Shown here: positions 31,156-41,974 of the stretch, one piece after another
Layout of the letters: every line of letters begins with the position of its first letter
How positions within the stretch are numbered: position 1 is the stretch's first letter
Assembly: GCA_947650365.1 (NCBI GenBank)
Contig: OX393551.1
Coordinates: forward strand, 64,097,644-64,161,643
Direction of reading: 5' to 3'
Origin: Chamaelirium japonicum
Taxonomy: Eukaryota > Streptophyta > Magnoliopsida > Liliales > Melanthiaceae
DNA: 64,000 nucleotides
The notes under the pieces: generated by a model
Database searches by the model: none
Seen by the model: the letters and a program-made list of their open reading frames with translations, nothing else
What the model was told of the DNA's origin: nothing
Made by a program: the position numbers and the translations under genes

Positions 31156-32468
31156 CTGCAAAAACGAGACCAAAAGAACATAATCATGATTTATGATTGA
31201 TGAAGAATGTTTTTATTATAAGCATAGTCACCAAGTTTAGGTTTAGCGATAATTTGGCTCTGGTAAAGCTTAAGAAAATGGATGAAAAAAAGGATATTAG
31301 TATATTAGAATAAAAATCGGGGAAAAGATGGGATTGGGAATTTAATGGGCTAGGATGAAATTTGAAAAATTGACAAAGTCAGAGAAAAGGAAAAATTTTA
31401 GGATTTAAAAACAAGAATAACATTAGTTATCTAATATATTAAAGTTTTCTTTCAAATTTTTGGCCTATATTCAAGCAGATAATATATTCCAAATTCATAG
31501 ATATATATAGTAATAATAGGCAACAAGCCATCAACAAAAACAACATCCACATCCCAATTAAGATTCATCAACAAGACTACACAAGTATCAATGTAACATC
31601 ATACCCAAATAAATATTACAAAACTCAATATGTTCAAATATCATTGATCAAAATACAAAAAATCTATGAATCCTAGTGAGAATTCATCAACTCATTAAGA
31701 TCATAAAATCCCAATTTTCATATCCTATGCCACTACATCCACTTCATTTACATCAGCTTGTGCTCGTTCGAAACATGGCCTGACGATTTTCACACTTGGT
31801 AAATGTCTATCATATGAATCGTGATTTATTAAGAAAGTCACAGTAAAAATGGCGATTTTGGTGACTTGAATAAATCACGGTAAAAATTGATAATTTTTTA
31901 TACTTATGTTACGTTCACAACAAAAATGCGGATTTTTCAATAAGTCGGCAGTTTTGGTGACGATGGTTAGAAGAACATAAAATAAACAAAGATTATCGCC
32001 AAGTGTAAGAAATAGAAATAAATTTGCTATAATATAGCTGCAAAGACACTTTGTAATGGATTACCAACAACTACCATAGTTCCTTTGCTGATGAATACAA
32101 AGGTTCCTGGCTTAGTCTTAATGGAATTTGGCTGCTCTTTTCAGATTCTGACCGTAGAGTCCAGAACTATACTTCTGACTATATGCTCAGGATCTTCCAT
32201 CAGCAAGTTGATTCTTCAGCTAATTTTTCAAATCAACATCTAGTTTAATGGTGGAACATCAAAATAGCCATGGAACTGCACAAATATATACCTCTAACAT
32301 TTGCATATGCGATTAATGAAGTTCTTCAATTAAGTCCAATAAATGAACATTGTTATACTTAACAGAACAGGCAAAACTACTCATAATTCTTCAATTAAGT
32401 CCACTTTTTGTACATGGGATTACTTAAAGATTTTTGAAAAAAGGCGAACAAAACAATGGTAGCAGTCT
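31156..32468. other. Mostly featureless; possible gene and repeat fragments
   Basis: Contains the possible exon remnant near 32049-32226 and, at 31780-31980, CGATTTTGGTGAC/AAATCACGG words that echo the MITE at 32469-32819. No complete gene is seen. Confidence 0.3.
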
Positions 32469-32819
32469 CTGTTACCAAAAACACCGATTTTTTAAATGAG
32501 TCGCGATTAAAATGCGACTTACTCAATAAACAATCACTACGCGATTCTTTACTTTTTTGAAAAAAACTCGTATTTTGGAAAAAAAATCATGATTTTCACG
32601 TTTAATCCCGACTTTTGTGTTTTAATCCCGCTTAATCGTGTCTTAATATCGTCATGTACTGCTCAAAATACCTGTTGGAACATCTTTATATAAATATATT
32701 TTAAAATTCTACCGTTTGTTTCCTGACTCTTTCTCGACTTTCCCAACTTTTTCCTAATTTTTCTGACCTCTCCCCTAGATGATTTTTCCCGACTTTTGAT
32801 TTGGCAACTATGGTAACAG
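32469..32819 (-). mobile_element. MITE-like dispersed repeat, copy B
   Basis: This 351-bp block is bounded by a perfect 9-bp inverted repeat CTGTTACCA / TGGTAACAG and matches copy A (98-433) in reverse orientation over its length. Its right end lies about 180 bp beyond the PPR stop codon, so it may be within or just past the PPR 3' UTR. No coding sequence. Confidence 0.7.
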
Positions 32820-32997
32820 ACTAACAGTACACATAAAAAACAACAGGAAAGAAAAAAAATCTATTAAGACAACAAAAGAAATAATGGCATACCTGTGAAT
32901 TGTTACAGGATGGAATTGTACAACATAAATAGGCACAAAACTCCAACTTGCTTTGGTGAAGCTTTTACCCTTTACAACAAGTTACTAAGGATCTGAA

Positions 32998-35900
32998 TCA
33001 ACATTTTTCTCTTGAATTCAGAAGCATTGCTTGGACTATATTATTAGCTTTCTTCAGCTCCCCTCTAGAACAGAGTGATGCAATGATGGGGTAGTAAGTG
33101 TCAAAGTCATAACATAGGGATTTCCCCATCAAATATCCATGATCTTCCAAGCCAATGTTTTCATTCTCCATCTTGCCCAATCTATGATTTCGATCAACCA
33201 TATCTTCAGTCTCACATTGCCATTTTAATCTTTCGTGCGTCTTTCTAGGAACTTCCACTGTCGTTTGAGAAATGCCTCCCTTTCCAGAATCTATCCTCCC
33301 AATATCTGTAACTAGACCCCCCGTGTCATGTAGCTTCTTGACCCGTCGAAGTCTATGGTTTCCGTTAGACCTCCACGACGAGAAATACATAAATCCTACT
33401 TCACCAAGAACATCAATGATTTCTTGAATTCTACCTTGCTCACATGCAAGAGCAAGAAGACTAACTAATGACTCAACACGAAGCTCGTTACCAGCTCTAT
33501 TTATTAGATTGATGACCTCTTCACACTGAATCATGTCCCTCAAAATGGTCCTTGCTTCTTCCATCCTTCCCTTAGTAATTAATCCTTTTATCAAATTCAT
33601 GAAACCCAAGAAATCTGGAGAAAATCCTCTCCTTCTGTACTCACCAAAGAATCCAAGAGCACCTTCTATGTCACCTTTTAGACAAAAGCCACTGATTACA
33701 GCACTGATTGTAAAGGCATCTGGTAGTAAACAACTACCCTCCAAATTCAAAAGAACCTTCAAGGCTTCTTCCATTAACCCAAAGCTGCAATATCCACTTA
33801 TCAATAAGTTGTAAACACGTGTGTTTGGATTGATTCCCTTAATAACCATCTGTTCAAATAACTTACTTGCATCTTGCAGAAATCCTTCTCTAGATACAGC
33901 ACCTATAAGAGTAGCATATGTAATGATTGTAGGAGAGACACTTTTGCGCTCCAAAGAATCAAACAGCCTAAATGCTTCAACTAGACAACCCTGCTGGCAC
34001 AAACCATTAATCACTGAATTATAGATAACAATGTTCGGGTAGATGCCCTTCTTTTCCATTCTTGCACAGAGATCTAGTGCCTTCTCGAGATTCCCTTCCT
34101 TGCAAAGCCCATCCACCACGATGGAGTATACAACTACATCTGCAGACACCCCATTTTCCTCGGCTTCCATAAGAAAAGTGTGTGCATCTTGGACTCTACC
34201 CTCCTTCTTAAGAGCATCAACCACCACAGTCAGAACTCCGACAGAAATATTTTCCTTGCCCATACCACTTAAAAATTGTATGGCATCTTCTACATTCTTC
34301 TGACAAAGGTAAAGTGACATTACATGGATCATCCTATATTCAAACATTCCATATACTTTAATGTAGTCACTCATCACCATTTGAATAAGTTCTTTATCTC
34401 CACTACGGATGAAACGTTCGAGGAGCACATAGAACGATTTACTCGTAACGGCCAGGTCTCTCCTTCTCAATACTACGTATATATCAAATGCAGCTCTGAA
34501 ACAACCGTTTGTGTATAAGAAATCAAGAGCATCATTGCATATAGCGGAGAGAAATTCAGGTTCTAATTTCTCTAACCTACAAATAAACTTCAAAACCCCC
34601 TCTCCATTGCCTTCTTTAAAATGGGCCTTGATCAACATTTTGTACGTAATAGAATTGGCAAATAGGTTTCTCTCGATAAGGTCCTGGAATACTTTGGTGG
34701 CCATTTCTACCATGTGCTCCTTACATAGTCCTCTTATAATACGGTCGTGGCAAGCAGCATCTAAGAGTGATGAAGTTCTTCTGTACTCATCGAACACAAC
34801 TAGCGCCTTGTCAACCATTCCTAGTTTACAATATCCATCAACCATTGTACAATAAGTAATGGAATTCGCAATGATACCCTTGTCAGGCATCTCCTTGAAA
34901 AGCACAGAAGCATCTTCAACCATACCGGCCATCAACATGGCCTTGATAAGTACATTACATGTAACAATGTCGAAACTAATGCTGGACGCCTCCAGTCTTC
35001 TCTTTGTTTCCATCACTCCTCCCACATCCATTTCCTTCATGTATCCATGTAACAATGTACTATACGTGAAATTGTCTCCACAATAACCCCTCGAGATCTC
35101 ATCCGCCTTGCATGTCTTCCCAGCTTTACACAATCCATTGATCACTGTATTGTATGTCACACATCCCACTTCGATCCCTTTCCTTTCCATTTCCTCAAGC
35201 AAACTGAACACCCCATCCAAATCCCCCTTCCTGCACAAGCCGTTAATCAAAACCGAATACATAAGCTCATCTACAATTATTCCCAATTTTTCCATTTTCC
35301 TAAAAACACAAAACGCCTCCTCGAATTTGCTTCTCGTGCAGAACCCCTGAACAAGCGCCGTATAAGTAACCAAATTAGGTTCAATGCCGCTGGTTTCCAT
35401 CTCATAAAAGAACCTAATCACTTTCTCTACATTCCCTTCCTTGCAGAACCCATCGATGAGGTTAGTATAGCTAACAACATCAGGCATTGCTCCATTTTCT
35501 ACCATCAGCCTATGCTTTCGAAGCCCCTCCATCAAGATCCCTTTCCTCAAATACCCACAAATCCAGCTACTGTACAGAACTGCATCCAAGACCATTCCTC
35601 CCTCCTCCATCCTCCGAACCAAATCGGAAGCCTCATCGATTCTACCCTCTCTACACAATGCATCTACAACAGCTGTAGAAGTCATCAAATTCGGCCGAAA
35701 ACCGCGGGCTTTCGAGACTCGATCATAAAACCCTAAACCATGCTCCGACCTCCCGATCTTGCAAAACCCAGAAATTATCGAACTGCAGACGAAATTATCA
35801 GATGGGTATCCGGTTTTCTCACTCGTCATGGCTTCCCACACCTCAATTGCTCTTTCCATCTTTCCCCGAGAGCTAAAAGAGAAGACCAGCGATCGGAAAG

Positions 35901-36336
35901 TGTTGGGGGAGGGAAGGATACCATGGCTCCTCACGCATTCGTGCAGTAGAGATAGCGCTGCTTCCGGGTCTTCTCCGGAGACGCAGACTCCGCGAATCAG
36001 GGAGTCCCAGAGGCCCTTTCTTGGAAGAAAGTCGTAACTTTTCGCGTGGGAGATGAATTCCTCTGCTTCTTTGAATCGACGGGCTTGGAGGAGGGCGTGA
36101 GCGACCAACGAATGGGTCCGGGAGTCGATCTCGATGGAGTTGTAAGAGATTTGGTAGAAGACTTGGAGGAGTAGCTGCGGTTTTTGAGCTCTGAGGAGGA
36201 AGGAGAGGAGGAGGTTTAGCGAATGGATGGAGGGGCTGAAGCCGTTTTTCAGGAGGCTCGGTAAAGTGAGGGTCTTGAAGGGGATTTGAGATCGGAAGTT
36301 GGTGGAGAATCTGGAGATATGAGGAGGAACGATCAT
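32998..36336 (-). CDS. P-class pentatricopeptide repeat protein (At5g57250-like), 1,112 aa
   Basis: A single uninterrupted frame, as usual for plant PPR genes. Roughly residues 30-900 consist of tandem 35-residue PPR motifs with the classic forms xxYNxxINGLCKxGxxxEA, VTYNTVINGLCKAGK and YNSVINGLCQQGCLVEAFRL. Motif spacing is P-type with no E or DYW extension. Residues about 930-1112 are a degenerate linker and a final helical repeat (SLCSRGELKKAN). I recall the same order and several identical stretches in Arabidopsis At5g57250, annotated as mitochondrial. The N-terminus (MIVPPHISRFSTNFRSQIPF) is basic and Ser/Thr-rich, which suits an organelle transit peptide. Its role would be binding and processing or stabilising an organellar transcript; the RNA target is unknown. 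The start at 36336 is the first ATG of the frame. The frame has no stop or frameshift, so it is probably functional. Confidence 0.93.
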   Translation of the reverse strand: MIVPPHISRFSTNFRSQIPFKTLTLPSLLKNGFSPSIHSLNLLLSFLLRAQKPQLLLQVFYQISYNSIEIDSRTHSLVAHALLQARRFKEAEEFISHAKSYDFLPRKGLWDSLIRGVCVSGEDPEAALSLLHECVRSHGILPSPNTFRSLVFSFSSRGKMERAIEVWEAMTSEKTGYPSDNFVCSSIISGFCKIGRSEHGLGFYDRVSKARGFRPNLMTSTAVVDALCREGRIDEASDLVRRMEEGGMVLDAVLYSSWICGYLRKGILMEGLRKHRLMVENGAMPDVVSYTNLIDGFCKEGNVEKVIRFFYEMETSGIEPNLVTYTALVQGFCTRSKFEEAFCVFRKMEKLGIIVDELMYSVLINGLCRKGDLDGVFSLLEEMERKGIEVGCVTYNTVINGLCKAGKTCKADEISRGYCGDNFTYSTLLHGYMKEMDVGGVMETKRRLEASSISFDIVTCNVLIKAMLMAGMVEDASVLFKEMPDKGIIANSITYCTMVDGYCKLGMVDKALVVFDEYRRTSSLLDAACHDRIIRGLCKEHMVEMATKVFQDLIERNLFANSITYKMLIKAHFKEGNGEGVLKFICRLEKLEPEFLSAICNDALDFLYTNGCFRAAFDIYVVLRRRDLAVTSKSFYVLLERFIRSGDKELIQMVMSDYIKVYGMFEYRMIHVMSLYLCQKNVEDAIQFLSGMGKENISVGVLTVVVDALKKEGRVQDAHTFLMEAEENGVSADVVVYSIVVDGLCKEGNLEKALDLCARMEKKGIYPNIVIYNSVINGLCQQGCLVEAFRLFDSLERKSVSPTIITYATLIGAVSREGFLQDASKLFEQMVIKGINPNTRVYNLLISGYCSFGLMEEALKVLLNLEGSCLLPDAFTISAVISGFCLKGDIEGALGFFGEYRRRGFSPDFLGFMNLIKGLITKGRMEEARTILRDMIQCEEVINLINRAGNELRVESLVSLLALACEQGRIQEIIDVLGEVGFMYFSSWRSNGNHRLRRVKKLHDTGGLVTDIGRIDSGKGGISQTTVEVPRKTHERLKWQCETEDMVDRNHRLGKMENENIGLEDHGYLMGKSLCYDFDTYYPIIASLCSRGELKKANNIVQAMLLNSREKC

Positions 36337-36597
36337 TAGAAAGAAGGGGCGGCGAGGGGAGGAGGTATGTTCCCGGCGGCGGCGGCGGCGATCTCCGCGA
36401 GTCTGGTCTTCAAGCGGCTGTCAACCCGTCTGTTTATCCTTCGTAGAGAGCAGTCGCACGGGGCGCAAGTGCTAAATGCACGCTCTTGGTAGTATGTTCT
36501 ACACACCCGTTTGAGAGTGAAAGGAATAAACTACGTGCAAATGTTTAAAATACGGTATATTTATCATTTTTAAATTGCAACAATACAGAATGTAATA

Positions 36598-36861
36598 GGG
36601 TTATTTAGACTTTGCCCCCCAAAATTTGTCTGGAATTAGACTTTACCCCCCGTAATTCATTAATTAGACTTTACCCCCCCAAAGCTAACTGTTCCGTCAG
36701 CTCTTCATCTAAGAGAAAGGTTGAGCTGACGGAAAAGAAATAAAGTTTTGAGAGGTGAGCTGACGGAACTGTCAGTTTCGGGGGGTAAAGTCTAATTAAT
36801 GAAAAGAATGGGGTATAGTCTAATTAAAGGCAAAATTTGGGAGGCAAAGTCAAAATAATCC
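36598..36861 (+). mobile_element. Mutator-type MITE, copy 1
   Basis: Ends GGGTTATTTAGACTTTGCCC and GGCAAAGTCAAAATAATCC, flanked by a perfect 9-bp duplication AATGTAATA (36589-36597 and 36862-36870). It contains GAGCTGACGGAAC words and runs of five to seven C or G. It is in the same orientation as copy 2 at 37923-38185. Non-coding. Confidence 0.9.
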
Positions 36862-36959
36862 AATGTAATATGATACTTGTTATTTCACAAGGTGAGCACA
36901 AGGAATATTTGCAATGCTTGTTATGAAAGCTACTAAAACAACCAGAATACGAGGATCAT

Positions 36960-37200
36960 GTTGGATCTACTTGGCGGCCGGAGACAGATGAGACCGGCTC
37001 GTAGAACTTCAAGTGGTTGTTTCAGGAGTTCTTTGGTGAGCAAGTCAGCCAGCTGATCAGACGAGGGAACAAAGAGAATTCGATGTCATCCGGAAATGAT
37101 GTGCTCGCGAATGAAGTGATAGTCCAATTCAATTTTCTTGGTTCTGGCTTGGAAGAAACCTGATGTGTTTGGTTTTTGCTCTGATACCAAGTCACTAATC
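36960..37200 (-). pseudogene. Ty1/copia fragment: primer site fused to RNase H end
   Basis: Reading the minus strand, TGGTATCAGAGC (37197-37186) is followed almost at once by the C-terminal part of copia RNase H (QARTKKIELDYHFIREHI, one stop, then SSDQLADLLTKELLKQPLEV). The primer site belongs at the 5' end and RNase H at the 3' end, so nearly the whole internal domain has been deleted. The DNA right of 37200 is presumably LTR, but its far border is not clear. Confidence 0.7.
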
Positions 37201-37922
37201 TCGTGCCCCCTCAAAACAGATTGTGTGGGAACGGGGCAATAGGTATATGAAGACATGAAACTCCCACCACTAGGCAATGTGGGACTATTTGCTCAACACC
37301 CGCCCGCACATAAAGCACATTTCAACGGGTGCCTACTCGCACGCAAAGAATAGGTGTTAGCAGTTGGAGACCCACTCGAGGGGAGATGTGATCTTACATG
37401 ATCTTCTTTCTCTCAGCTATTTCTCTCTTTTTCTTAATTTTCTTTACATCTATTAACCCCATAACCTGAAACCATCATCACCATCGACCAAAACCTTCAA
37501 GCTCTATTAAGAATGTTTTGCTAGCTAGTTTTTTGAAAATTTGTATCTTGTTTTATCTATAACTTCTCATACAGTGGTCTGATTGATCCCAAATTTAGAT
37601 CAGATCTTCCTAACATCTAATTCAACACCCCACCAAGTTTTATCCCCATCCGACTACTGAAACTCTACCAAACAGCCAAAGACTAGCTTGTTGCAAACAA
37701 AATCTGAAAATTCTTAAATGACGAATCCGGACTCATCCGTCCCATACCTAGATCAATTTGGAAAAAACCTAAAGAATTAAGGTCATCAATTCTATCATGA
37801 GCGTGTGATACTCCATGGACCCACTTGCCGACCGCATGTCTTGGTCAAGCGGAGGAGACTCAGCATCCCTTCTCTAGCACTACAAATCGGACTACCTTTT
37901 CGGTTTGTTGGTTTTTGTTTTA
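37201..37922. other. Putative LTR remnant and gene-free DNA
   Basis: The sequence next to the copia primer site (CAAGTCACTAATCTCGTGCCCCCTC) is likely LTR. No matching second LTR was found. The remainder up to the MITE at 37923 shows nothing that I can support. Confidence 0.35.
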
Positions 37923-38185
37923 GGGTTATTTTGACTTTACCCCCCAAACTTTGCCTTGAATTAGACTTTACCTCCCATATTTCATTAATTTGACTTTACC
38001 CCCCCCCCCCAAAAAAAAAAAAAAAAAAAACCATCGAAGAGAAAGGGTGAGCTGACGGAAAATAAATACAGTTTTGGGGGGTGAGCTGACGGAACAGTTA
38101 GTTTTGGAGGGTAAAGTCTAATTAATGAAATATGAGGGGTAAAGTTTATTTCAAGACAAAATTTGGGGCAAAGACAAAATAACCC
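37923..38185 (+). mobile_element. Mutator-type MITE, copy 2
   Basis: Ends GGGTTATTTTGACTTTACCC and GGCAAAGACAAAATAACCC with a perfect 9-bp duplication TTTGTTTTA (37914-37922 and 38186-38194). It is a clear sibling of 36598-36861 at 263 versus 264 bp. A long C run followed by an A run marks its centre. Confidence 0.92.
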
Positions 38186-38319
38186 TTTGTTTTAATAAGT
38201 AACTGTAATGGTTGTTTTTTGTTTTAGGCTGTGTTTTGTTCCTTAGAATTTGCAACTCCCAGGGACTGTGAACGTTCCCAAATTCTTTCTATTAGACCAC
38301 TAGGTGCCATGGGATTTAC

Positions 38320-39803
<1,484 letters not shown>

Positions 39804-39950
39804 GGATTTACAAACCTTCTCACACCTGTTATTATATACAATTACATGCTTTCATCATAAGAATTCATTTCTAAACTAACACATAGCAGTTATAGATGCC
39901 ACTGTACCTCTACCATCCTCATTGTGAAAGTATGCACAGGTTTACATGCA

Positions 39951-40215
39951 ATACCAGGTGTGGGAAGGTTTGTAATCCCCTGGCACCTGGTGGTCTAATA
40001 GAAAGAAAATGAGAATGAGCACATGTACACCAGGTGTGGGAAAGTTTGTAAGTACCATGGTGCATGGTGGTCTACTGGAAAGAACATTGAAATGGGCCAA
40101 ACTCTTGAGAGTGGCAAGTCACAAGAACCATGTGCCACTAGGTTTGTAAATCCCATGGTAATTGGTGATCAAATGGAAAGAATATGGAAATGAGACCAAT
40201 TCCTGGAAGTTGCAA
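39951..40215. repeat. Imperfect ~85-bp tandem repeat (MITE-related)
   Basis: ACCAGGTGTGGGAARGTTTGTAA and GGTGGTCTAMTRGAAAGAA words recur three times. The same words occur in the MITE at 22716-23035. The copia element at 40222 abuts this block. Confidence 0.55.
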
Positions 40216-40221
40216 GTCCTA

Positions 40222-40365
40222 TGTTAATGTTAAATTGTTAATGTATAGATGAGTCGGGTTCTATGTACAGTCGGGTCGTGTTCTATGTTGTGCATATATA
40301 TTGGGCTTAGTCCATCAATAAAGATTATTCAATTCTCTCCAAACCCTAGCCGTTATCTCCTAATA
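40222..40365 (+). repeat. 5' LTR of the copia element
   Basis: It begins TGTTAATGTTAAATTGTTAA and ends CATCTCCTAATA-like sequence just before the primer site. It contains the TATATATTGGGC promoter-like region and AATAAAG near its end. Confidence 0.85.
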
Positions 40366-40439
40366 TGGTATCAGAGCTCTAGGGTTTCTCCGCGGTGAAG
40401 GCAACGACGACGACACCTACTCCAGCATCGGCATCTCCT

Positions 40440-40760
40440 CTGACCTCCCTTCTCCATCCCGAACCCCATATGATCCCCTCCTCCGGCCTCCCCTCTCCTG
40501 AACCCCACACGATCCCCCCACCCAGACTCTCCTCTCCATCTTGAACCCCAACCCCCCTTCTCTACCCGATCACCACTCGGCCTCCCCTCTCCATCCCGAA
40601 CCCCACCCGGCCTCCCCTCTCCATCCCGACCCCACCCGGCTCCCCCCATCTCCATCCTGACCCCACCCGGCCTCCCCTCTCCATCCTGACCCCACCCGGC
40701 TCCTCCCCTCTCCACCCGACACCCCCTAGCCCTCTCTCATCCACCTGGCACCACTCGAAG
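40440..40760 (+). repeat. C/T-rich minisatellite in the copia leader
   Basis: About ten units of roughly 30 bp of the type CTCCCCTCTCCATCCCGACCCCACCCGG lie between the primer site and the Gag start. The opposite-strand Gly/Arg-rich frames here are not genes. Confidence 0.75.
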
Positions 40761-40839
40761 CCAACCCCCGGCCTTCTTCCCATCGATCCTCCGATCCCCA
40801 TCCCATTCCGGTCCCGGTTTACCTAATCATTCGTCTCCA

Positions 40840-41740
40840 TGGCGTCTTGTACCGTGCCTCCCGTCATCGTTACCTCCCTGCCACTGAAGGCGGTCCTCTT
40901 TTAGCTGGCGTCGGCCAACGACTGGCCTAATTGATCGCTCACCATCGAGGCTGCTCTCTCTACCCGTGATCTTTGGGGTCACATCACCTGTGAGGACCCA
41001 ACCCTCGTTGCCTCCTCTGACTCCTCCTCGATCACCAGTAGTGCTACTGCCAACGGTGCATCGTCTGTTGCTGCTACTGCCACGGCTACCCTTACATGGT
41101 GTCGCCATGACCAAGCCATCTGGGTCTATATCCTGGACTTCGTTGCTTGTTCACTCCTCGCACTCATTGACCGCCATCCCACAACACGCGTGATGTGGGA
41201 GTATCTCTGGGACTAGTTCCTCTCGCGTGGCGGTGCACACTGGTATCAGCTTATTTATGAGTCTCAGTCTACTTGTCACGGGGAGCATATGATTCAGGAC
41301 TTCTTCATTCTGATGAGTGCTTACTGGTATGAGCTAGACTCTTTGATTCCTAAGCGGTGTGCCTGCCTATGCTCCAGAAACTTCCAGCACTACCTTGACG
41401 AGAGCCACCTCCACCAGTTCTTGGCCATGCTTCGGTCGGACTTCGCTCTTATTGCTGCTCAGCTCCTATACCATGAGCCTCTCCCTCTTCTAGAGGATGC
41501 CCTGCTAGCCTTGGTCGATAAGGAGATTCATATTCAGACTCACAGTACTCGTCCTCCTCCATCTGCTCCAGGACTAGACAGCACCCTGGCCGTTAGCTTA
41601 TCTGATGGGCTTGTCTTCTGTCATTACTGCAAGGAGTTTGATCATATGAAGCATGAATGTCCCACAAGTCCTCCTTGCAACCCCCGCTGGTGGTTTGGAC
41701 GAGTGAGACTCACGCTGGGTTCCTACTTTCCATAACGACC
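40840..41740 (+). pseudogene. Copia gag, degenerate
   Basis: It starts with ATG at 40840 (MASCTVPPVIV) and is interrupted by stops, including TAG at 41214 in WD-stop-FLSR where Gln is expected. It ends with the zinc knuckle CHYCKEFDHMKHEC (C-x2-C-x4-H-x4-C) at about 41620-41665. Gag would form the element's particle. Confidence 0.8.
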
Positions 41741-41974
41741 GATGTGGTGGTCCAGGTGGACGGAGCCGTAGACGTGGTCAGTCTTCCTTCCACCACTATG
41801 GTGGCACTGTAGCAGTAACTACAGTGACTCCGGCATCACCCGCTGCTACCACTGCACCATCTCCACCTAAGCCGGAGCGTCTACAGCGACATAAGGAGCT
41901 CCTCCTTCGCTAACTCGTCTCTGCCGACTCCTCGACTGCTCATAGCCTGTCTGCCACCTCTGGTACTATTGCCC

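Noticed and set aside
33533-36037. Many plus-strand frames of 60-114 codons
   Set aside because: Antisense shadows of the PPR coding sequence.
40371-41114. Gly/Arg-rich minus-strand frames
   Set aside because: Opposite strand of the copia leader minisatellite and gag.
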